NCBI GenBank assembly: GCA_029448655.1
Contig: JACCLO010000063.1
Coordinates: 1-64,000, forward strand
Direction of reading: 5' to 3'
Origin: Wolfiporia cocos
Taxonomy: Eukaryota; Basidiomycota; Agaricomycetes; Polyporales; Phaeolaceae
Length of the DNA stretch: 64,000 nt
The notes under the pieces are model-generated. The model saw nothing but the letters and a program-made list of their open reading frames with translations. It had not been told where the DNA came from and ran no database searches. Position numbers and translations under genes: made by a program. Positions 55,678 to 64,000 of this stretch are shown one piece after another; the stretch's first letter is position 1; each line of letters starts with the position of its first letter.

Positions 55678-56650
55678 TAGATCAGGAATTTGATAAACCT
55701 TATGTTTAGATATTGCCTTGTGGTAGCTTTGTTTTGTTGGGAGTATTAGAACAGTTTCTTGGGCTTCTGAGATGTTGTGATATGACACGGTAACCACCAT
55801 GCTACCTGCCTAAGCGGGGGAACCCCTATATATCCTATATATCCGCCCTACAGGGCCCCCATCCTCGTAAGGGGAGAACAGGAGGCTGCATCTATTGAGA
55901 TGCCTCACCGAATGCCTGAGGTCACAACCCATGAGTGTACCACAATGCCCCCAGACTAGCGAGCAGAGAGTGAAGCAAGAATAATATTGAAAGAGGCCCC
56001 CACCCTCAAGGAGAGAGCAGCGGGCTTGTTGCTAATGCAGTTCGCTGTTACACTCAAGCCAGGCAGCAGAGGGTTTTGAGAGGTTGCCAGGGGACACACC
56101 CCCTAGGCTGAGATACTAAGTCTGAGGAGTACCTCAGACGTCACCAAGTATATATACATGCAGCAACTCCCTAACTACCTAACTGCCTTGCCCTAAAGGT
56201 GTGGTCTGTGTGCAGTCAAGTCATGTGCTACAATACAAGGTGACGTTGTTACCTAGTGATGACGAAAGACCGTGATGTAGCTAGATAAGATAAAGCATTT
56301 ATCTACCTATGCACGTGCTGTCCTACGAGCGGCTAAAAACCAGCATTTTGGCATAAAAACATGGAAAAATGGGGAAAATGACGCCACAATTTCTTGTGAC
56401 ACATTAATGTGGGGTGGTTATAGGATTTGGGTAGAACTGGTTTGTCTTTGGATTGAACTGTATGAGGTGTGAACTGATTTGAAGTGATTACAACTGGTTC
56501 TAATTCCTGACAGAGATGACTTACCAGTGCTGGAGCAGTGCTGGAGGTACTTGCCAATCAAGGAAGGATCTGATCTCTGTAGATAAGTGCTGATAATATC
56601 AACAGCAGAGTAGCATTCAATCGCCACTCTGAAGGTATCTTATCAATGTC
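55678..56650 (-). pseudogene. Unidentified coding remnant split by a solo LTR
   Basis: On the minus strand 56402-56627 reads SHLCQELEPVVITSNQFTPH then SKDKPVLPKSYNHPTL, and beyond the LTR 55678-55782 reads ETVLILPTKQSYHKAISKHK. The composition looks coding, but no family is recognised. Confidence 0.35.
55783..56401 (-). mobile_element. Solo LTR (619 bp), relative of 27622-28224
   Basis: TGACACGGTA...TTCTTGTGACA on the plus strand. It shares most of its length with the LTR at 27622, including CCCCCAGACTAGC and CAGCAGAGGGTT. The flanks TGATA and CATTA do not match, so the duplication is lost or diverged. Confidence 0.75.
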
Positions 56651-56659
56651 AGTCAAACT

Positions 56660-57285
56660 AGGTGATGTGCCAGGCCTGGCTTGAGGCCAGAGCCAAGCTG
56701 GGCCAAGCCCTACTTGGGCTGGGGTGAGCTAGGCTTTACAACATGGCTTGAGATGGCCCAGGGCCCAGCTTGTATCTCAGGCTGAGCCAGGCTGAGCTGT
56801 TGAGCCCCAGCCTGGTGACCTTAATGGCTACAATGTCTGGCAACTACAATATAAGATTGTACAGGATAGTAGTATGCTTAACTAAACTATAGTATTATAT
56901 GCTGTTCATTTCAGACTACATAAAAAGCCAATAAGTCATGTCCTTAATGTTGAAGCCTGCCACTCACCATTGGGCACCTATACAATACCCCATATGGCAG
57001 GTGCACTACTGAATGCCATGCTGGTGGAAGGTTATTTTGACACTTAATACCACTATAATTTGTAGGCCTCAATGTTCCTTTTCATCAAGGAACAATTGAA
57101 AATGGTGTATTTCAAACTTTCAAGGCTATATTGATGACTATCCTAGCAGTGGTAGGCCCCAGCTTGGCCCTGGCCCAGGCTGGGCCAAGCTGTGAGCTGT
57201 CAGTGAGGGCCCGGCCTGAGGTTTTGAAAAGCGGTGGGCCATCAAAGCCAGGGCTTTTGGGCTGGGCTGGGCCTGCACATCACTA
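56660..57285. mobile_element. Non-autonomous hAT element, copy 2
   Basis: AGGTGATGTGCCAGGC...GCCTGCACATCACTA with near-identical 8-bp flanks GTCAAACT (56652-56659) and GTCAAATT (57286-57293). The interior matches copies 1 and 3. It is CpG-poor, suggesting an older copy. Confidence 0.8.
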
Positions 57286-58705
57286 GTCAAATTCAATGTG
57301 TGACTGGGAAACTAATCATCAGACTGGTATAGAATTGTTGTTTGGTAGTCAGGCTGGCATATGAATTGCAAAGTGCTGTTGCAGCTTACCTATGTGGATA
57401 TACTATAGCCTGTGGCATATGCCACACAATGTGGTGCACACCTAGAGGCCTCAGAACCATCATGTAGAATCACAATGTACAAAATAAGTGGTATACATGA
57501 TGTTGAGAATGCTCAAACTACAAAAATCTGAGCACATCTGAGAAGCTGTGTATATTGCTCAAAGTGGTGCAAAGCCATTCTTGCTGAGCAGGTCATCCAG
57601 ATTGTCAACTCTGTCCTCATCCAGACCCAAATCCCCATCCTTGTCTTTATAATTTTCTGCCCTGTTTCCCTCTTCATCTTCACACTGCTCGTCCACTTCA
57701 TCCTCAGCAACTTGATACCTATAGTCCAGCTCCTCCTCAATAAGCTTCATATCTGAAGGGATGGCGCTCCTGGACCATGCACGGGATGCCATGCACGGCC
57801 AGGAACAGGTGTCCCCAAGGGACCAGACGGCCCGCACGGCCGGTGCCCTGCCTCGATTGTCTTTGGCCGTTCCAGCTCGCGCGTGGCTGCGGCTGCAATA
57901 TAAATGTGCCATAGACTTTAGACACATGTAAGAATACCAGGGCACGATCAAACACACACCAAAACGACACAGAACACACCACAGAAAGCCAGCTGGTAGG
58001 CAGAATGCCCATCTGAGGTAGTTCAGCCACAGCTTGACCGATCATGATCGGCCTCGATCATACTCGTACAGTGAACCTTCGCTGGCTCATGCACAATCTG
58101 AAATGTCGCAAAAGCCCTGCGGGCACTATCTGGCTGCTCATCCAGTCAAAACAGGTGCCATCTGACGCTTCCCTAGGCTCTCTAGCCTAGCCAGGTCTGG
58201 CCCAACCCCAACTGCCTTCCTATAGCTTTTTCCATGTCTTTTCTCTCCAACCTCGGTGCACCACCCTAGATCTACAGGTGATCGGTCTCATAAAATAATT
58301 TGCTTGTGTTTCAGGACAGTCTTCACCATCTCAGGGTTCGTCTCTGGATTGTCTAGCTTGTAGGGTGCACACTCGAAATTTTAGGACACTTAAAATGTTG
58401 TAGAAAATTTCGTGGCTCTCCATGTATTTAGGCGATGTGTAGATACGAGCAAATCATCGAATTCCACCCAGACGAAGTCAGACGAAGGGCTGCGCTCGAG
58501 GCGTACGCTTAGGACTTAGGAAATCGGTCACAAACATTTTCGAGTCAATGTCTATTATTTCCACTTTATTCGACGCACCGCCGCAGTTCTAAATCGCTAC
58601 AGGCTAAGTTCAACCGGTAAAACTACTCGACATCAACCCCTCGAACACCTCGCCTATCTCGGCACATCCAGACCTGCCCGGAGAACCCGAGAGAAAATAT
58701 TTTTC
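57286..58705. other. Interval with an acidic C-terminal coding fragment
   Basis: On the minus strand about 57559-57760 reads LIEEELDYRYQVAEDEVDEQ, then an Asp/Glu-rich stretch ending DDLLSKNGFAPL before a stop. It looks like the tail of a protein of unknown family. The rest (57760-58705) shows no supported gene. Confidence 0.3.
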
Positions 58706-59070
58706 TGACAACAGCGGTATGTGCAGTCTTGCACCACAGACTAGCGAGTATAGAATAGTAGTGTTGCCAAGACGCAGGCGGGCGCACACGCAGAGGTAGT
58801 GAGGATTGACCTGGTTGCCAAGAATAGTAGAACTGAGGTTGTAAGACCTCAGCTCGCGCTATATGTACATACAGGGGGACACACTGTGTCTACCCTAAAG
58901 AGGTGGCCTGTGCACTACCTAAGGTGAGTCACATGGGTGGCACTACTGTAAGTATGGGCGCATGACTGTTAAGGTATCAGGGAATTCTAGCTAAACCTTA
59001 TCAAACCTAAGACAAACAATAACAAGTCATGTGATATCTATAAGAGCCTTACCCGAGGCAGTCTGTGACA
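58706..59070 (-). repeat. LTR remnant (about 365 bp)
   Basis: Starts TGACAACAGC and ends GCAGTCTGTGACA. It has the CTGAGGT/ACCTCAG palindrome with a TTAC loop (sense) beside ATATAG. The flanks TTTTC and CTCTC are not equal. Confidence 0.6.
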
Positions 59071-59424
59071 CTCTCAACCTCCTCTCTGCTCATGGCACCC
59101 AGTATGCTTATGCCCTCCATGACATGGCCAGGGCAGCTTCACTCATATTTATCACTTCAATCATGCCTCTGCTGTCATGTCATGCCGCTTCAATTACATC
59201 ACTGAACATGTGTTCATATTGAGGTTTTTCTATCAACTCCTCTGCCCCTTGTATTCCAACCAGGTCATCCTGAATGGCCAGGACAATTTCTCTTTCATGG
59301 TTTTGGAGAGTTTTGTCAAAGGACTAGGGATCCCCAGATTGATCGACAAAGACTTGTATTGGAATCGTATACTCACGTTGCCATCAGCAGCTCTTGATTT
59401 CTTAACCCTTCATCCCATCCACTT
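59071..59424 (+). pseudogene. Unidentified coding remnant
   Basis: Frames read AHGTQYAYALHDMARAASL, then RFNYITEHVFILRFFYQL, then QVILNGQDNFSFMVLESFVK and RLIDKDLYWNRIL. Two frame changes separate them. The sequence looks like part of a larger transposon or host protein that I cannot name. The hAT copy 3 interrupts it at 59425. Confidence 0.35.
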
Positions 59425-61173
59425 TAGTGATGTGCCAGGCCCAGCTTTGGGCCATGAGCTGGGCCGGGCCAAGCTGGGCTTTACAGCACGGCTTGAGACT
59501 GACACACGCTACTAACTAGCACTCAACCAGGGGAAGGGGGCTCACACAAAGGTGCCTTCCTGATTTGGGACTACTAGCCAGAAGAGGCCAAGACAAGTCT
59601 GAGGTTTATGCTCGAGACTGTCTGGCTTATATATTACTACTGTTTGTACATGTGGGGGCTCGCGTGACTATGGGGTCATCTACTTGCTGGTATACAATTG
59701 GTCTAAGCTATGGGGCCGGTAATGGCATTGGAGCACTGGTACGTAGCGAGATGTCCATAGCAACGTAGTGTGATGGGATTGGATCAGGGGGGTTGCCAAT
59801 CGATCGGGTTACGATCAGTGGTTCTTGTCGATCGGGTGATACCAGTAATGGCGGTGGTGATCAGTGCTTCGATCGGGTGTAATGATCGGTGGTTTTCGTC
59901 GATCAGGGTATAACGACCAGTGCTCCTCATAGGTCATGTGCTGCCATCCCAGGCAGGGGGTGCACCATTCCAATGGCGTGGTTTGACAAGATGTGGTCTG
60001 AAGGTGCTTTTGGTGGCCTAGGTTCCCGAGGTTACGGTACTGAGGGTCGATCGTTCACGGCCCGGGTTCCCAGAGGTTGCGGTACTGAAGGGAAGGCGTA
60101 GGGCGTAGACTCGTAGACTGTAGGTGCATAGGTCTAGTGCTTGTATGGGATTGCTGCCATCCCACGGGCAGAAGTCTATACAGGTCGGGGCCTGCCTGTA
60201 ATGGGGAATGTCTATGCCAGTAATGGCGAGTGTCTGTGGTGTAAGAGATGTGAGACATTGGGCGTAGTGTTTAGGTCACGTGCATAATATAGGTCATTCC
60301 TCTAGTTAGTGTGTAGTGTATGTGCGATGGCTGGTAACCTGGATTGTCTTGGGGTTACTGCTGTGCTAGCCACGCTGGTGGTTCCTAGAGGTGGCCCATG
60401 ACTAGGTTGTATGGACTAGGCAGTATTGTACTGACTGCCGGGGACTGGGACTGGTGTAAGGTTCGGACTGCTGGTGGTCTGCTAGTGCCCGTAGTGACTT
60501 GTGTATCGGAGGGCTTCTACTAGCATTGCCGTACGTATCCAGCTGGGCTTGGATGGAGTGCTTTAGCGTGCAAGAGGCGTGAGTGGGGTGTCAACCTAGG
60601 ATGTTCTACTAGGCTTGGAAATTGGCTTGTGACAGAGACGGCCCAGGGCCCGGCCTGAGATACAGGCCAGGCCAGGCCAAGCTGTTGAGCCCTGGCCTAG
60701 GGATCTTAATGGCTACAATATCTGGCAGGCACAATATAAGCCCATACAGGCCAGTTATATGCTCAACTCAATCATTGTGCACCTATCTTGTTTATTTAAA
60801 ACTACAGAAAAGTCAAGTCCTCAACGTTGAAGCCTGCCACTCACTTTTGGGCGCCTATATGATCCCCCATATGGCAGGCACGCTACTGAATGCTGCGCTA
60901 GTGAATGATTATTTCATGCTTAATCCTACTATAGATCGGAGGATTAAAGGTTCTATTTCATCTGGGAAAGGTTTGGCAAAGGTGAATCTCAAGCTCTGAA
61001 GCTAAAGTGACGATTATCTTAGCAGTGGTAGGCCGCGGCCAAGCTGGGACCTAGGCCGGGCCAAGCCGTGAGCTGTCAATGAGGGCCTGGCCTGAGGTTT
61101 TGAAAAGCCATGGGCCATCCAAGCCGGGCCGAAGCCGGGGCTTTTGAGCTGGGCTGGGCCTGGCACATCACTA
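59425..61173. mobile_element. Non-autonomous hAT element, copy 3, with nested solo LTR
   Basis: TAGTGATGTGCCAGGC...GCCTGGCACATCACTA with perfect 8-bp duplications ATCCACTT (59417-59424 and 61174-61181). About 610 bp without the nested LTR at 59500-60634. Closest to copy 1. Confidence 0.88.
59500..60634 (-). mobile_element. Solo LTR (1135 bp), TSD GAGAC
   Basis: TGACACACGC...GGCTTGTGACA on the plus strand, flanked by GAGAC (59495-59499 and 60635-60639). The U3 contains degenerate tandem units around GATCAGTGGTT/TCGATCGGGT (59790-59930) and a second duplicated segment (60015-60090). Confidence 0.88.
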
Positions 61174-61221
61174 ATCCACTTCAGTCCGTGGCTATTTTCT
61201 CGGGCAACTCAGGTTGGGGAG

Positions 61222-61932
61222 TGTTACGGTTATTTTGATTTTTCGAATATCGACAGAACTCACCACCGGGCGAATACGATACAGGGACTTGTTGCGCAAC
61301 CAACCCCCTGGCTACTCGTGACTCTACTGGGCGCATCCCCAGTTGTATTAGCATGTAGGGCGCGTTTCACCTTTGGCAGATCCAACTCTGCCACCGTTTC
61401 ACCTTCATCGTTTATTAGCTGATAGATGGTGTTCAACCACCATCATCCCTATCTATCGTTTCGGATACATCACTACATACTTATCAAACGTTTGATACTA
61501 TAGCGTAGATAGTAGCGGTGGACATCTGGGATGGACTTGACCCCTAAAACCTAGCGTAGTATATAAAGCTCATGTACTTACTGTCGAAGGCTCTTCAGCT
61601 CGACCTTGTTGTACAAACAAGAAGTCTTATACTCGTTCTCAAACGTAGGAAACTACGCTCAGTATTTCTCACTCGAGCAACCGAACGACTAAGTCCTCGA
61701 AGTGCACACTGACTTCTCGGACTTAGGCGAGTCTTATATTCTATTCGACTCGCACCTGAACAGATTATATCCTCTAACGCGTATTGGATATTAACCGATC
61801 TCCTAGGAACTTCACCTAGGACTTGAAGGCATCTAACGAGTATTTGCCTTGCATACGGCATACGTGCCTACGTGCAGAAGAACGATCTATATTCGCGACT
61901 CGAATATACGAACGGGTATTCGACCCGTAACA
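61222..61932 (+). repeat. Element F 5' LTR (711 bp)
   Basis: TGTTACGGTTATTTT...GACCCGTAACA, with 8-bp terminal inverted repeats TGTTACGG/CCGTAACA. TATATAAA lies at about 61560. This is a different LTR family from the rest of the cluster. Confidence 0.75.
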
Positions 61933-61979
61933 GAAGGTCGAGCTTCATCACACCCTCACCTACCACGGTGCAAGGGCAC

Positions 61980-64000
61980 ATGATATTTGGACCAGAATTC
62001 CCAGCACGACTGATTGAACTCTTGCCCGAGGACATTCAGGGAGTCTACAGACTCAACCGATACGAGTGGACTGACACCATTGGAGCCTTCCGTAACCGCG
62101 GAGGAATTGTTGTCATTCCCAAGAGAAGATAGGGCATCGAAGTGGGTACAAGTATACCCCTCCGCAGGAACGACCGCTTGGGAAATAACGCGTGAAGCGT
62201 TCGAACGATTCGGAGAAATCCCTCCGATGTCAACCGCGACGTTGACCGAAAACGAAACCGAAACCATCAACAGAACCTTCGATGCCGATGGAAATACGAA
62301 TCAGCCTTCGGGCGCCACAGGAATGGCAGGAATTGAGCGCATCGGAGATGATGGGAGAAATCCTGGAAATTTACAGGAACAGATAACAGCCAGACCGGAG
62401 GACAGGACCCTCCAGGATTTATATCTGCTTTTGCGCAGAGTGGGATTGGGTCTATGGCTGGAGGAACAAACCTCTTTGGAAATCCCCCACAGAACGCACC
62501 CGGAATGGGTAGCGGAGGAAATCCGTCTTGGACTAGCCCAAGCGGAGGAATGGGAACGACAAACCCAGGAACATGGCCTTCAGGCCTATTTGGACGAACC
62601 TCCGCAGGTACAAGCGGAGGAGGACTGGGAGGAAACTTCGGACTCGGAGGAGGGAATGCCCCCCCTCCTGGAGGATTCGGAGGAGGAACCCCCGCGAACC
62701 CCGGAGGAGGAAACCCTGGAGGAAACCCAGGGAACCCCGGAGGAAACCCAGGAAACCCAGGGTGGAGGATACCCGGGAGGAGGAGGACCTCCACCACCGA
62801 ATGCGCCGCAGCCTCAACCTCCGGCGCCAGAACCCGTACTACCGACCCCCGATGATAAAGATCAATCCCCCAGACGTATTCGACGGGGAACGATCTGACA
62901 TGCAGAACTTCATAAACCAGTGCAATTCCTGGTTTACGATGTACGAAACATCATTCCAGAACGACGTTCAGAGAGTGATCTTTATCCTCTCTTATATTGT
63001 CACAGATAATGCGAAAGCATAATATCATAGACGTTACGGAGCAATAACTAGGGTACATTACCCGTACGTGGCGCCGGCATACATGGCCTACACCATAGAG
63101 TGTCTAATAGGCGCCGAGCGTGGGAATATGAACTGCAGATATAGCTGGACCCTCGATAGCAGCATGAGCTGTTATCGTAGCCCTTTTGGGGGAGTGGCTA
63201 TTATGCCACTCATAAGCACGTTGCATTGGGTCCGCAGCGCGTCTTGTGATATAATAACAGCTCACCCGGTCGCCGGTTCGAACCTGGGTGGTGGCAAATA
63301 TTTCCACTGCCTGGGGCGCTTCCGAACCACTGGCGGCTGAGGGAAAAGTACCCACCACGTGACCCCCTGTATCATGGGGCCCCTCTATAACCGTAAGGTA
63401 TCAGGGGATAAGATTGGTCAAAGCTTGCGTGGTAAAAACTACTATTAAATAGCCTTAACCCGCACCCAAATCCAGGGTGTAAGTCGGGCCTTCAAGAGGT
63501 TGGCACACACGTCATAAGCCAAATGGTATAAGGGATTGGGGGTACCCTTCACCAGGCACAATGACAAAGCATAGTAGAAGTGATACTTAGTACCGGGGGC
63601 GGCTTGATGCAGCCTAAGTTATCTCCTTAACCAGAGACGGTTAATCCTTGAAGTGGGGGTAATGTCACAGATAATGCGAAAGCATAATATCATAGACGTT
63701 ACGGAGCAATAACTAGGGTACATTACCCGTACGTGGCGCCGGCATACATGGCCTACACCATAGAGTGTCTAATAGGCGCCGAGCGTGGGAATATGAACTG
63801 CAGATATAGCTGGACCCTCGATAGCAGCATGAGCTGTTATCGTAGCCCTTTTGGGGGAGTGGCTATTATGCCACTCATAAGCACGTTGCATTGGGTCCGC
63901 AGCGCGTCTTGTGATATATATTTCGAACAAGGGGAAACAGGCCAGTGGAAACAAAATTACCACCGGGTTTACACGAACCCCCAGACGAAACGATTCTTCC
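61980..64000 (+). pseudogene. gag: Element F Gag, frameshifted and interrupted by TRIM copy 2
   Basis: Gag-like sequence spread over three frames: an N-terminal block (about 61980-62400), a Gly/Asn/Pro-rich region best read from 62454 (LFGRTSAGTSGGGLGG), a Pro-rich joint (PPPPNAPQPQPPAPEPVLPT) in another frame, and the Gag core INPPDVFDGERSDMQNFINQ in a third. The core ends VIFILSYI at 62997, where TRIM copy 2 is inserted. It resumes at about 63922 with GETGQWKQNYHRVYTNPQTK and runs off the window. Frame changes mean this copy is probably inactive. Confidence 0.65.
62998..63916 (+). mobile_element. Miniature LTR element (TRIM), copy 2, TSD TATAT
   Basis: LTRs 62998-63251 and 63663-63916 (254 bp each) with a 411-bp interior nearly identical to copy 1 (one base shorter in an A run). 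Flanks TATAT at 62993-62997 and 63917-63921 fix the termini at TGTCACAG and GTGATA. The polypurine tract is at 63650-63662. Confidence 0.9.

Noticed and set aside
62014..62898. 294-codon plus frame across element F Gag taken as a single protein
   Set aside because: Parts of it look coding, but the Gly-rich and core Gag blocks lie in the other two frames. A frameshifted Gag explains the region better.

Overview
The window is fungal nuclear DNA, most likely from an agaricomycete basidiomycete. Host genes carry many short GT-AG introns of about 40-75 nt, and the recognisable families (meiotic MSH4, an NRPS-like adenylation enzyme, an AlkB-like oxygenase, an HpcH/HpaI aldolase) are typical of that group. 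There is no bacterial or operon-like organisation.

Positions 1-20.7 kb are host sequence. An unidentified spliced gene runs off the left edge (minus, 1-2144), followed by a second unidentified minus-strand gene (about 2515-3640). MSH4 (plus, 4898-8640) has nearly all MutS motifs but several frame breaks. Next come an AlkB-like oxygenase with an in-frame stop (about 9540-10990), a Lunapark-like zinc-ribbon scrap (near 12250), an NRPS-like gene decayed at its 3' end (15052 to about 16830), a small putative membrane protein (17780-18175), an HpcH/HpaI aldolase remnant (18313-18890) and a Cys-rich gene split by a solo LTR (19451-20696). Most of these genes carry small indels or stops.

Positions 20.7-64 kb are a nested transposon cluster. 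Its core is an intact 10 kb Ty3/gypsy chromovirus (element A, 34652-44651, minus) with identical-looking 699-bp LTRs and a TATGG target duplication. It encodes an unknown protein upstream of Gag, then Gag, then a 1511-residue Pol ending in a chromodomain and a complete dUTPase. A lies inside an older relative (element C), which also has dUTPase and is split by A, by a solo LTR and by a 6 kb element lacking pol (element B, 45998-52050). B shares A's roughly 1 kb leader, polypurine tract and LTR termini. Two 0.92 kb miniature elements (54380-55299 and 62998-63916) share the polypurine tract and 5' LTR terminus but end in TA rather than CA. Around these lie at least ten solo LTRs, most with exact 5-bp duplications, three non-autonomous hAT elements with 8-bp duplications, a CpG-poor MULE transposase and the 5' part of a different gypsy element (F).

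Reading across the cluster: A appears able to supply the full retrotransposition machinery, while B and the miniature elements look like satellites copied in trans by A-type proteins. Nearly every LTR has a TATA box followed by a palindrome with a conserved TTAC/TTAT loop and a covarying stem. The three LTR-into-LTR insertions all fall at this core-promoter position.
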